DNA of 64,000 nt from Phalacrocorax aristotelis (Eukaryota > Chordata > Aves > Suliformes > Phalacrocoracidae). The position numbers and the translations under genes are program-made. The notes below the pieces were generated by a model. The model saw only the letters and a program-made list of their open reading frames with translations. It had not been told where the DNA came from and ran no database searches. Positions within the stretch are counted from its first letter, which is position 1, and each line of letters starts with the position of its first letter. Location: positions 32,118,226-32,182,225 of the forward strand of contig NC_134276.1 of assembly GCF_949628215.1 (NCBI RefSeq), written 5' to 3'. Shown here in pieces: positions 40,453 to 52,199 of this stretch.

Positions 40453-42239
40453 TAGCATTTCCTTTCACAAAGAGTATTCAAGAAACCAAAAGGGATTTTG
40501 TTACCTTTTTGTTTTCTCCATCTTAAAATCAGAGTGAGTTTATTCCTCCAACTGATCTTACAGCATACACGCTCTAGTTTACAATTGCCTTGCATATCAA
40601 AGTAGTATGGCTGTTAATAAGAAGCTCCCTCAACACCTTGCTGTAATCTCAAGGTTTCATCACGCTTTATAATGTGTAGGAAAAAGCGTAGAAAGGCATA
40701 TTTTTCAGAAGTTATCAAACAAAGGGAAACAGATTGTTTCAGCTACAAACCTGTGAGGCACCATAGGGCGAAACATGCCAGATAAGATCCCTGAATTGAA
40801 AATCCACTCAGTTTTACCTCTGTAGTACTAGACTACTGTACGTAGACTCCAGGGTATCATAATTTCTTACATTTGTTGGAAAATTTATTGTCAGATTTAC
40901 CTGTATTGGCATACTTTGCACTGACCATTGGAAGATAATACATTCAGCTTATTCATCTGGCACTGCAAGGCATAAAAGCAAAGATATTTGAAAAAGAAGA
41001 TATTGGGTCTTCCGATTTATGGTATAATCTTCTGAGGACACTCCCTGAAATGTGGCAAAAGGGTCTTTGGAAATTTTGTGTAATGCAGTGAAGTGCTTTG
41101 ATATACCTGCAGCTTTGACATGTGAGACCTGGCAAATAGGCACAGCAATTCCAAAGCCTCCTTGATTGAATTTTATTATGTCTGATTTAATTTAATCACA
41201 AACATACCACGTTATCTGACCCTGAAAATAGTTCTAACATGGTTCTGCAAACCATAATTAATTATGTCCAAAGTTATTTGACTACACAAAAGCTCAACAT
41301 TTTCAGTCAGATTGAAATCTTAATTTTAGGAGAAAGAAAAGCTGAAAAACTCAATAGTTTTATTCAAATTCAGTGTGTCCATTTACACGTCTAAAGTTAC
41401 TCATATTCTTAGTGTTTGCAGGACATGAGTTGGGAGTAACTGCATCTGAGTTGCTTGGGTTATATCACTGTGTCAACAGTACAAAGCCATGCAAAATAGG
41501 TGATGGTTATAGTTATGTTCATATTTTAAATACCAAAATCCTATCAGAATGGAAAATTAAAAACTAATGCAAACAAAGAATTTAGGTGGTTGTGGAGAAA
41601 AATTAGAGCTCATCATGGCCAGGCACTGTAATTTTTCAAGTGCTGGATTTGTTTGGGTTTTATCTAAAATGTGCAAGGTAATATATTTTAAATATGACTA
41701 CTTTGCCACCCTGGGTGTGAACAGAGTGTGCAGAGAATCAGACCTGGGATCTTTCCTTAGGAGATCTTAACCTATAAGCAGAAAAACTTTCCTTCTTCTT
41801 TTTTTTTAAATCTGTGTTCACACCAGGGATGCTTGGGAATGATCCTATGTCAGCAGACTTCCTTATGGTCATGTGTCAGAAGATTTGCCTCACATCAAAT
41901 TGTCAGTAAAAAGATAAAGAAACAAAAGTGAAAGCTATACAGAGATTACATAAAGGACATAAACCAACTTACGTACGTATTCTCTGAAGGGAGTCAGTAT
42001 GTACGTGCATCAGCATGGTCCTTCATCAAAGGCTCAAGAGAAACTAACCACAAGTTAAGACAGAAGGTTCTTGCACGGTGGAAGAACCCTTGGGAGACAG
42101 GAAACAGGCAAGACAGAATAATCAGTCTTCACCACAGAGGCAGGACACCAGTGCGTCCTACAGGGGCCTCTAGAGAAAAAAAATATATCAAAAGTGACAG
42201 CGTGCATAGCGGAGAACTGATTGCAAAGGCCACATGATG

Positions 42240-42600
42240 CTCTGTGATGGCTCTGGCAATGGCAGGTAAAATTCAAAGACGAAAAAGTAAGATGATGCAT
42301 TTTTTTTTTTTTTTAAATTCAACTCTAGCTTTACATACAGAATAATATGCTCTAAACTGACCATTATTACATGGGAATGAGACCTTTGTGTTATGGTACT
42401 ATGAAAAAAATGATCAGCAGTAGTTAAAATAGTATATGACAATAACTGTAAAGGGTCCAGAGAAAGGCAATAAGGACAATCAAAATTACAGGATGGTTTC
42501 CATACAGGTAAATATCTAAATAGATTAGGACTCTTAAAAGATTGGGCAAATTCATGAAGCCAAAGAGAGCTCTTTAACATAGAGATGATAGACATTTCTA
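42240..42600 (+). mobile_element. Ancient CR1 fragment, sense orientation, very diverged
   Basis: The block order follows old amniote CR1. A 'GATGATGCAT' segment is followed by a T-run and then sequence ending in 'GGTCCAGAGAAAGGCAATAAGGA'. After that come a 'GGATGGTTTCCATACAGG' block, a 'GATTAGGACTCTTAAAAG' block and 'CATAGAGATGATAGACAT'. These correspond to the C-terminal RT region. There is no open frame. A 15-base T run at 42300-42314 lies inside it. Confidence 0.6.
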
Positions 42601-43844
42601 GCCAGAGAACTGAAGTGATCTCAGATGGCTAGATGTTAGCGGGCGCTCTCTGGAGCTGCTTGTCAAATACTTGTGCTCTTCCTTCTACCAGTTTATGCTA
42701 CAGCTCATCTTCAAAACCGGGTGTTGGTCTGCACAACTACAGCTGCTCTTCTTTCAGATTTCAAATGAAAAATCGGTCTATATATGAATTTAATTAAGCA
42801 GTTCCCCATTTTTTTCTGTTTCTGCTTTTCCATAAAGATTTCTGCAAGTGCATTTGCAATTGACCTAAAAAACCTTATGGAGTTAATTTGTAAATCCTTA
42901 GGTCAAAATTCACTGACAATATAAATATTAGTATTTTCTGAACTCACTGTTATTCTTCCAGTTACATGATAAGTGTTCTGTAGCAATAGAAAAGATTGCT
43001 AGTCTGAAAATCCTTTAACACTTCTTCACTGCTCTCATGGACCCAGTAATAAAAATTATGTTAATGCAACCACACAACCACTGCAGGAAATGGAAGCAAA
43101 GAAAACAGTAGTTAAAATGATGGTTGCTGATTTTCCAAGCAAATTTACAACATGCTTGTTTTGTAAAGTCTCTGCCGCTGACTGATTTGAAATGACAAAG
43201 ATGTTTGGGTGATTCCTGTCTCTTTGCATAAAAAGCAAAACGGGTGCGAGTTGAAAAACTCATTGAGTCATTTAGGCTGGGAATTGCTAGGGGTCTGCTA
43301 GTTAAGTGTCCAGGTCTAAGCCAGTTGACCCAGATCCTAAAGGCAATGGAGAAAGAGAAGCAGCCTAAAAAGAGGATTTACGGCAAGTGGAAAGAATCAC
43401 CATTTGGAATTGTCTACTGGAGAAAATCCCAGCCTTCAAATCCATGAGTATAAAATCGCTTAATTCACAACTAACAGCAGCTATAATGTAGCCATATAAC
43501 ACTGCTTTTCAAAACTAAATACTTGGGGCTGATGGGGCTAAGGCTGAGCCTGGAGATGCGGTATAGGGGATAAGTTTCCCACTGTAAGAGGACTATTAAC
43601 AGCGACATTCAGGGTTCTTGAGGGAGAACACAGACTATTTGCTGAATGAGTCTTTTGAGCAATGACCACCTGGGAGATGGTGAAAAGACTGAACTGGGCC
43701 ATCTTCTGATCTGCCCCGGAAGTAGGTGGCTGATGAATGAGGAGTAAACTGTGCCATTTTGAGGGAGGTTTCACCTTACAGACTTACATTTAAGGAAAAA
43801 AAGGGGGAAAGAGAAACACATTAAACAGATTACTGCAGTCACTG

Positions 43845-44010
43845 TCAGACTATGTTCATATTTATTTATCCTTACAATTCTTTTGAGGAAAGGCAACTAC
43901 TGCTGGGACCTATTTGCTGACGGGCAACTGAGGTACAGTGAGATAAAATCCATAAAAGAAGCCACTCAGTGAGCCAGGAGCAGAACCCAGAAGTTAAAAG
44001 ACATGGGTGA
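43845..44010 (+). mobile_element. MIR-like (CORE-SINE) relic
   Basis: The segment contains, in the order of mammalian-type MIR, a 'TCCTTACAATTCTTTTGAGG' block, a spacer, 'GGCAACTGAGGTACAGTGAGA' and then 'GCCACTCAGTGAGCCAGGAG' and 'CAGAACCCAGAAG'. Gaps and substitutions are many, as expected of an element predating the bird-mammal split. The match is from memory of the consensus, so boundaries are rough. Confidence 0.55.
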
Positions 44011-44539
44011 GGATCCCCTCCCTGTAAGCCTCTACCTCCCAATGCTGAGGGAATAGAGATTTCCAGAGGACATCTGGGAATCTGCAGTTCATATTGACAC
44101 TTGAAAAAAAAAATCCTAGCAATGTAGTTGAGATTTGCATGCTTGAAATGAGTCAGGTCTACTTACTTACGTTCGAGCAACCAGCAAAAGTAGGAAGCAA
44201 AAGCAGTTTACAAAGGCACTTTGTGAGCTGAATTAAAGCAGTCGTGAGACCCTGAATGACGCAAAGCAAGACAGATTATCCCAACATTCCTCTTTGATAC
44301 CTCCCATGAGAAAGAAATACTAGTCATTTGGGAAGCAGCACACAGGGGCCTGAAAATTAATCCAAGGCAGGATATCTGCTTCAGAAATTAGCTTGTGAAA
44401 GAGATGGAACTATTCAGGGTCAAAGGAAGGTGGAAAATCTCAGTATTTACAAGCAGACTAGTCCAACAGATACTCCATCAAAGTATTTTGATTGCTGCAT
44501 ATAACTATGATACAATAATCTGGTTTTTTCTTAGCTATA

Positions 44540-45750
44540 TACGTCAGGTTGCACTCCATCTCATCATCCAGGTCATTAATAAAGACACTAAACAGTCTTG
44601 TCGCTTGTATCGATCCCAGATGGGTGTCACTGCCAGCTGAACTCTGTACTGCTGATCAATACCCTCTGAGCCCAGCAATCCAGCCAATTTTCCACCCACC
44701 TTATTGCCCACTAATCATTTGCCAATCTCACTAAAAGGAGACAAGGAGACTAACAGAAGCTGTTGCAAAGCCCTTGCTAAAGCCAAGGTATACAAACTCC
44801 ATTGTTCTTGCTCTGTCCATTGAGGCAGACTTCTCATCAGAAGGCAATTAGACTGGTCAGGTGTGCTGTGTTCTTGGTAAATCCATGTTGGCTACTCCCA
44901 ATCACCTTCTTGTTCTCTGTGTACCTGGAAATGGCTTCCAGGAGGATTTGTTCCATTACTTTCTCAGGGATGGCTGTAAGGCTGACCTGCCTTTAGTTTG
45001 CTTGATCCTTCTTCATGTCCTTCTTGAATGTGGGTGTCATATTTACCTTTTTCCAAACATCAGTAAGACCTTCTGGATTGTCCTGACCTTTTAAACATGA
45101 CAGGAAATGGCCTTGCAATGACATTGGCCAGCTCTCTCAGAACCATCCAATGCATTGCCTCTAGTCCCACATGCTTGCGCATATCACGAGTTAAGTTCTC
45201 CCAAACATTGTCCCCTGTTCTGGCTAATGCTCACCTGACAGGCCAACTTTATCAGTGAAAGCTGAGGCAAAATAAAGTGCCACTGAGTACCTCGTTCTTG
45301 TCCATGTTCCCTGTCAGTAGCTCCCCTGCTCCATTGAGCAATGGACCCACATTCTCCTTATCCTTCCTTTTGCTGTCAATGTACATAATGAAACCTTTCT
45401 TGTTGCCCTTCACATCACTTCTAGTCTCAGTCTCAGCTGAATTTGAGCTTTCCTAACTCCATCCTTGCATGCTTTAGAGATGTTTCTATACTCTCCCCAG
45501 GTAGCGCACCCCTGCTTCCACTTTCTGTAGGCTTCCTTTTTGCATTTGGCACACTCAAGAGCCTTTTCCCCATCCATGCTGGCCCGTACTCAATTTTCTG
45601 CAGAGTGGATTGTTTTTGTGGTTTGAGGAGGTTGTCTCTGAAGATCAACCATCTCCCCTGGGCTCTCCTTTGGAACCTGCCAATAACCACTATTTGCTCT
45701 CCTGAAGTTCAGGGTTGTGACTCCATTTGTTTTGCTCACTTTTAGACACT
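44540..45750 (-). mobile_element. CR1 LINE, antisense, linker and reverse-transcriptase segment
   Basis: On the minus strand, 45690-45433 encodes GPAWMGKRLL and flanking residues typical of the CR1 ORF2 segment between endonuclease and RT. Next comes NKKGFIMYIDSKRKDKENVG with PLLNGAGELL at about 45400-45300. The remainder to 44540 corresponds to early RT blocks in order, including the inverted 'GTAAATCCATGTTGGCTACT' region at about 44877-44896. Frameshifts break the frame. The 3' end of the element is missing, so it is a partial copy. Confidence 0.85.
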
Positions 45751-48700
45751 AATTATAACTAAATAATCCCTCATATTAGTGAGTGAAAACTTGTTCCCTT
45801 CAAGGTTCATTCTTTTCTGTGATTTCAGTTACTCAGCCTGAATCAAATTAAATGAGGATTTTCAGAAGACCACTATCTTTTGTTAAAATTCAGATCAATC
45901 GAGTGGTTTTTTTTCTATTTCTCTTGGGCTATGTGAGTACCTACTTTTATTTTTTTCATCTTAAATGATGTTTGGAATCTTCTGACTCTTTCATTGTCTG
46001 TACTTCCCCTAGGAACTATACATATTATTGAAAAAAATGTTCTTCCTGCTGAGGATCTCGTCAGTTGATCCAAAAGCCATCTAGGCATGTTACCATACTC
46101 GAATTTTTGACAGCAATAAAATACTGCCTTTTCTGCCACGCTCTTTAAAAGAATCTTTTAAATAAAAATCTCATGTATTGTAATTTTGCATGACTCTCTG
46201 TCTTACATTGTTACAGATTGAAATAGTCCTCACAAGACAAGTTTATGACACAAAAAAAGTAAAGCTTCTTTCTGCTATTTTGGTCCTAAATTTGACAAAT
46301 GACTTCAAGTCTGTGGCCTGAATTGCACCCCAAGATCAAAAAAGGAAGTCCACTGTGCTTGTATTACTTCAAGGATCATGTAGGGATCAAGAAATCCTAG
46401 GAATGCCAGCTGGTGCTGCTGGTCTTAGCTTATTCCCTCAGACCTAAAGAAAAGCCTATCTCCCGGGGAAAGACAACCATAAGCCTAAACAAACATCTGT
46501 GTCTCCATCTCTCCTTGGGGCTACCATTAATACGGCGAGCCTTAATGTTCTACTAAATTATTTATTGGCTGAAATGGAATTTTAATTTGCACTTTGGCAT
46601 TCTCTAAGTCAGACCTTAACTGTTACTTTCCTGTCAGCCAATATCTTCCTTTAGCTGCAATTATACCTCAAATTTTACTTGGATATCTACATTCAAAATA
46701 TCAACGTCAAAGGCTCAGTAAATCCAACATGAGGCATTTAAAACTGTACATAGAAAAATTTCTTAAACAAGCAGACATTTCATAAGTTCAAAATTAATCT
46801 GTACAAGAAAGAAATAGAAAAAAGACATAATACAAATACGTGCAGTCAATTTACTATAAAAAAGCAAGACTGCTTCATTTTTAATTGTAAATCATTAAGA
46901 GGAAAATACTCTGTCAGAATTATCAGACACATATACCTCACTGAATTCAGTATCAGTTGTAACATGTGCTTAATTCTGCATTTTTCTGAAATGATACAAA
47001 AGTATTACTAATATTTCTTACTCACAACACTGTAATAAAAGAAGCATGCCTGGGTTTTTTCCCTAGAAAAGTTTTCATTGCTTTTACTGCTTCAGAGACA
47101 AATAATTTTTTTCAGAAAATACTAACTTTTTCTAATTTCTTAACACAAATGGCTTATTTCTGCAACTGTAGAAATAATGAAAATAAGAAATGGAGCAAAG
47201 AAGAAAAAACTCTATGTAGGCAGATAAAATATGTGAGGATGTGTAGCTTCTAGCCTCTGCCATGGGTTTTGTTGACTAAGAAGCACCTTGGGGAAGTTGC
47301 AGAAAAAGTAAAGAACTGCCTTGAAGGGACAGTGGTTAATGACATAAGTTGCACCCACATGAAATCTTGACAGTATGGAAGGAAAGAAAAGAAAATAAAC
47401 TTTGGAAGATCTAACTTTCACCTAAGACAAAAGGTAAGACAGATGGACGTGGTAAAGAAGGGGAAACGGAAAAATAAACCAATAATGATGAAGTAGCAGA
47501 AAATTCTCTTTTTCCCTGTCTAAAGTTTCTTGCTTGAAAGGCTGAAGACTTGAAGCAGATGATTGTGTCAGTACAGTCAGCATTGAATATACTGAGGGAT
47601 AATACTGTTACCACCCATATACGTCGCTTGGAAATGACCAATAGCATGGTATGAGACAGTTTAAGGCAATTTAGACAAATATTACATTAGAATCATAAAT
47701 GACTAAATGATGAACAATTACTATTAAGAACACTGGAAAAGTTCTTTCCAGGAAAGAATGACATTCAAATGATCTCCTGGCAAAGTAGACAGTGAAGTGT
47801 GAGTTCAGTGCTCTGAGTAACCAAAGAGAAGATGAGATCCTATAAAAAAAGTTGAGAAAAAAATTACTGAAAAGCACCAGCAGGAGGTGGAATACACAGC
47901 TATTAGGTAGAAGAGGTTAGCAACTACCATCCTTAATTCAGACTACCGCAACAAAAACATTGGAAAAGCATCTATCCAGATGCACAGCTGAGGGAAGGAC
48001 TGTACTTACTGAAAAGAAAATGAGAAGGAAGAATTTGGTACTATAAGCTTAAGACATACAGGTTGCTTGCCTACAACGTGGACGTGTCTTGCTCGAAACT
48101 TTATGGCAAATGTGTTTGAGTGGGTTGAAGCTAACAGTATGTTTCCCCAAGTACAGAAAGGATGGTGAAAATGTTGTGAAAAGGCAGAAAAACCCTTCCA
48201 ATGGAATACAAAGCCATTCTTACAGATGCCAAAAGAAATGTTAGGCAGATAATGTGAAATCATATCTCACCACTGGATTAGATCAGCAGTAAAATGGCCG
48301 AAAGTACTGTGTGTGTAGGGGGAAGATAACAGAAAGTATGTTGGAGAAGTATGTGTTGTACTTGGAATACAACTATAAAGTAATATGTAAGGCAAGAGTA
48401 CATAAGCCAAGAGATTTTCCAAAGTGAGTACTTGTTATTCTTCTCTTTTAATATCCTCGTTTCTACTGGTTGCCTTGCTGCACCATTTAAGGAGAAGCCA
48501 TTTCATGATGAAGGACAGGAAGCCCATTTCATATCTGTTTTTTTATAGATAATCTGAAATGATACATAGAATGATACCAAAATGAATTCACTGGTGACAG
48601 CTGCAGACACTGTCTCATAGGACACAGAAATGGCATTCTGGTTAAACAAATGTGCATAACCAAAGATACTGAAAAGATCAATACCACAGCACAGAAGAGA

Positions 48701-50277
48701 CTGCACCACCTTGGCTCCCTGTACCTTACACTGTCCTCAGCACTATGCCAGTGTGTTTTCCATTCACACATCCTTACACACAACACATGTTCAGCTTTGT
48801 GTCATGAGAACAGCCCTCTGGAGGGCTGCGACACAGCTCTCACATTATTTACCTATGCGTTTCCTTCAGTCATTTTTGACTGGAAAGACATACAAAATAA
48901 TGCTTATATCTTGATGGCATGGAGATGTGGGGAGGCCAAGTAAACTCATCAGCAGGCTGCCAGTTAGATCCTTCTGAATGTATCACCCTGAAATGGGAGG
49001 AAATTGGGCAGAGGTTACCTAAGGGACTTGGACAGGAAGCCCAAGAACACATCAAAATCTTGTCAGCATCAGTGCTGAGTTAGGCAGATTTTATACTGAC
49101 AAGAGAGAAATAGCTAAAAACAACTGTAGATATAATGGAAAATGAGATGTGAGTAATGACAGCTGACTATATAAACAAGAGAGAAAACAGACTGGCTAAA
49201 GTTTAGATCAAATAACAGACTAACTGGGCAGTATCTTGCTAGCGAGAGTAGGACATTAAGAAAGCTACAAAATGCACAGAGCTAGGGACGGAAGGAACAA
49301 CCTGAAGAGTGTTTGAGAAATACTAGTGAAGAACACACTTTAACTTGCTTGACAGCAAACTAAATCTTCCAAAAGAAAAACTGAGAGAAGAGAGTTTAAA
49401 CAGCTCAGAGACAGACTATCTGTACCAGCTACATCAAAGTAGAGAGACAGGAGAGGAAAACTGCACTGGAAGGCTGGATGGGTGGCCCAGGTCCAGGGTC
49501 CAGCAGCCGCAGTCCAAACAGACCTGCTGGGGAAGAGTAGAAAGTAAGGGGGGGACAGAGTTGCAGTGCAGTGAGAACTGCACCTTGCTAGGATTAGGAT
49601 TAAAAATAGGAATAAATTATTGTTACATCAGCAAAGTAACAGATGATCAGACTGCAAAATGCTACAGGCAAAAATAGTTACTGTTAATGCAATACATGCT
49701 AGGAGACTAAAAGAGGGAGAGATCTTCGCTGAGGACATGTTTTTGGCATCCAATAGGTACATTTAATTGCAAACTTAAAGGAAAAAAAGACTCTAACAGC
49801 AGCAAGAAGAATTTGGCTTCTGAATAAGAGGAAAGCACTATCAAATATCATCTTTCCTTTATGATCTTGCCAGTGAGCTGCCATGGCAAAAACTACCTGG
49901 ACTAGAACTGGGTTTTATTATAAAACCATGAGTCTGTCAGGTGGCAGCTGCTATGAAATAGCTGAAATACTGAGGAGAGGTAAAACATTTAAAACTTAAT
50001 GATGCTGTGGTCCAAGTTCAGGCCGCTTCAGCAACTTTTTTTCCCCCTTGAGGTTTTGGTGGTTGAGGGGAAATAATGCTCACAGAAATACTTGCTGCTC
50101 TGAACAGTTCACTATTCAAATTCTCACAAATTCAAATTCAAAGATTCTCTGGATTAACATTATTTTCTTAACTTTACAGTTGAAGATTTTCTCCTTCAGG
50201 GCTGGGAAGGCAACTTTGGCAGCCATGGGACACGTAGGTGCCAAGGCCGCTCAACTGCTCCCCTCTAGCACTGGGTG

Positions 50278-50703
50278 GAATCATAGAATGCCCTGAGTTG
50301 GAAGGGACCCACAAGGATCACTGAGTCCAACTCCCGTCCGTGCACAGGACAACCCCAAAATTCACACCATGTCTCTGAGGGCATTTTCCAAGTGCTTCTT
50401 GAATATGGCCAGGCTTGGCGCCATGACTGCCTCCCTGGGGAGCCCGTTCCAGTGCTCCACCACCCTCTGGGTGAAGAACCTTTTCCTAATATCCAACCTA
50501 AACCTCCCCTGGCACATCTTCCTGCCACTCCCTCGGGTCCTGTCACTGGTCACCAGGGAGAAGAGATCAGCGCTGCCCCTCCTCCTCCCCTTGTGAGGAA
50601 GCTGCACACCGCGATGAGGTCTGCCCTCAGTCTCCTTTTCTCTAGGCTGAACAAACCAAGTGACTTTAGCCGTTCCTCATATGGTTTCCCCTCTAAACTG
50701 GAA
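50278..50703 (-). mobile_element. CR1 3' fragment, antisense, abutting the ESD CpG island
   Basis: It starts with GAATCATAGAATGCCCTGAG (the inverted CR1 3' end). The minus strand encodes [18 protein letters not shown] and [18 protein letters not shown], the C-terminus of CR1 ORF2. It ends by 5' truncation near 50703, just before an AGG repeat and the ESD promoter region. It is among the better preserved CR1 copies here and belongs to the same subfamily as the copy at 29818. Confidence 0.92.
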
Positions 50704-50720
50704 GAGCTGGAGAAGCGCCT

Positions 50721-50747
50721 CAGGAGGAGGAGGAGGAGGAGGAGGAG
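50721..50747. repeat. (AGG)n microsatellite
   Basis: About nine AGG units lie between the truncated end of the CR1 and the start of the CpG island. It is purine-rich on the + strand. Confidence 0.9.
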
Positions 50748-50907
50748 AGCAGGACCTGCGGCCCCACAGCCGCGGCAGACCCCTCAGATCCCCCCGGGGG
50801 CCATGTACTTCCCTCCCCCGTGGAGGCCGCGTCCCATCAGCCACCACGGCGGGCTGGAAGCGCCTGCCGGCGGGCCCCGCCGCGGGCCGGGGGCGGGCCG
50901 GGGCGGA

Positions 50908-50979
50908 GGGAAGCCGTGCCCGCTCGGGGCCGCCCCCTCGCCCGCCCCGTCCGCCGCCCGGCCCTGTCGCTCCTCCGCG
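50908..50979 (+). other. ESD: ESD non-coding first exon (left end uncertain)
   Basis: A donor CCGCG|GTAAGG at 50980 inside the CpG island pairs naturally with the acceptor at 52121-52123 just ahead of the ESD start codon. The transcription start is not visible; I placed it just after the last GC box as a guess. The splice is inferred from position and consensus only. Confidence 0.5.
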
Positions 50980-52123
50980 GTAAGGGAGCAGGGGACGGGG
51001 GCGCCGGGCTGGACGGCTGAGGGCGGTGGAGCGCCGGCCCTCGGTGCGGGGGCGAGCGGGGCGGCGGCGGCCTAGGGGGAGGGATGGCTGCCTGCGGGTG
51101 TAACCGAGGGCGGGAGGGTGAAAATGGAAGTACGGGAGAGCGAAAATGGAGGTACCGGAGAGAGCTGTGGTGCGGCGGGCGGTGCTGGGCATGTGGAAAC
51201 GGACACGGGGTGTTGGAAAACAATGAACAGGCCCTGCGGGCTGTCCGTGGTGCGTGGCTTTTCTTGCCCGGCACACCATAGGAGTGCACAGGTAGGAGGG
51301 AGGGAATGTGTTCATTTCGGCGATTGTTACCTGATTTCTCCTCAGGATTTTCTTGTATGCCGACCCTTCGGGCCTCTTCCCATTCAGCTGACTATTGGCC
51401 TTACTGTCCATGCAAACTGACAGCGTCTCCGTTCTTGTCAGCCTTCCCGAGTTCCCTTAGCAAGTTTGCTACAAGTGCACTCCCGGTTGTTTTACAAGCC
51501 CCATGACTCTTTCTTTGTGTTTTTCATAGTGTTTCCAGTGGAAATAAGCCTTCTACTTCTGTGTGAGGCCTGTGTTTCTCCTGTCGCCCAGGCTTTTAGA
51601 ACAAGGTAATTGATTTCCATCAAAGATGATTACAGTCCTCAGTATTCTGGTAATTAGTGGCTGGATACTGGCACACACAGCGACGGAAAGGAGGGACAGG
51701 TTTCTCTCCTGCACGGGCATCATGGAGGTAGCAGCCTGTCCCCTTGTCCCAGGCAGCTCCAGGCTAACCGCAGCGCATGAGATTTCTTGTCCGTTAGCAG
51801 TGTTGGTAGACAAAAAGCAAGCTACGGTTACGGCAGAGGTAAAGGTGATTGGAGATGTGGGTCTGTGGGACAGCAGGAAGGCTTTGTCAGCTCTGCTCAC
51901 AAGAGTTCAGCTCCCCCTCCCCTCCATTTATATTGGGGAATAGAAAGTTAATGAAAGATCAGAAAGTGTTTGCAGGAGATTCTTTTTTCTGAAAAACCGC
52001 GACATTAAGTGAAGATGCTTTAAGTTGTATTCAATTTTTCTGTTCTTGTAACTCACTATAAGTCCAGGAATGTTTTATTTTCAAATTTAATTTGCTCTTT
52101 TTTTTTCTTTTTTTTTTTTCCAG
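50980..52123 (+). other. ESD: ESD 5'UTR intron
   Basis: The donor is GTAAGG. The acceptor is preceded by a very long T-rich tract (about 52091-52120) and ends TTCCAG. The first 300 bases are still CpG-rich and contain two 22-bp repeats (51112-51155). The remainder shows no recognisable feature. Confidence 0.6.
51112..51165 (+). repeat. 22-bp tandem repeat, 2.5 copies, each full copy with an AAAATGG core
   Basis: Copies at 51112-51133 and 51134-51155 share the pattern GGGAG..., GAAAATGGA and GTAC. A third partial copy follows at 51156-51165. AAAATGG resembles the core of the YY1 site, which is often found just downstream of CpG-island transcription starts. The regulatory reading is speculative; the repeat itself is plain. 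Confidence 0.6.
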
Positions 52124-52131
52124 TTAAAGCC

Positions 52132-52199
52132 ATGGCGCTGAAACAGGTTTCAAGCAACAAATGCTTTGAGGGTTTCCAGAAGGTGTTTGAACATGACAG
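52132..52199 (+). CDS. ESD: ESD coding exon 1
   Basis: The exon starts eight bases after the acceptor (exon begins at 52124). It encodes [22 protein letters not shown] plus two bases of a Ser codon and ends at donor GTAAAC (52200). The N-terminus closely follows the mammalian protein. Confidence 0.95.

Larger units (their letters stand above)
36201..50277. other. Intergenic region between HTR2A and ESD
   Basis: No gene is recognisable over about 14 kb. The discrete elements are an old sense CR1 (about 42240-42600), a MIR-like SINE relic (about 43845-44010), an antisense CR1 reverse-transcriptase segment (about 44540-45750) and a CTCF-like motif at 40439. Segments 36201-40400, 40460-42200 and 45760-50270 show only AT-rich non-coding sequence to me. 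The distal 3'UTR of HTR2A could occupy part of the left side. Confidence 0.6.
50750..51290 (+). promoter_or_regulatory. ESD: CpG-island promoter of ESD
   Basis: This is by far the most GC- and CpG-dense stretch of the window. It has Sp1-type GC boxes in both directions (for example GGGCGGG at 50891-50897, GGGGCGG at 50900-50906 and CCCGCCCC at 50940-50947) and no TATA box, typical of a housekeeping gene. The ESD start codon lies 1.2 kb downstream behind a 5'UTR intron. Overlapping long open frames on both strands are products of base composition. No divergent gene is recognisable on the other side. Confidence 0.85.

Noticed and set aside
45433-45690. 85-codon minus-strand open frame as a possible host gene
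   Set aside because: It is the linker segment of CR1 ORF2 (GPAWMGKRLL), part of a broken retroelement.
50392-51411. Frames of 227 and 244 codons on opposite strands across the CpG island
   Set aside because: Stop codons are rare in GC-rich DNA. The + frame starts inside a CR1, both frames cross the ESD promoter, and neither resembles a protein.
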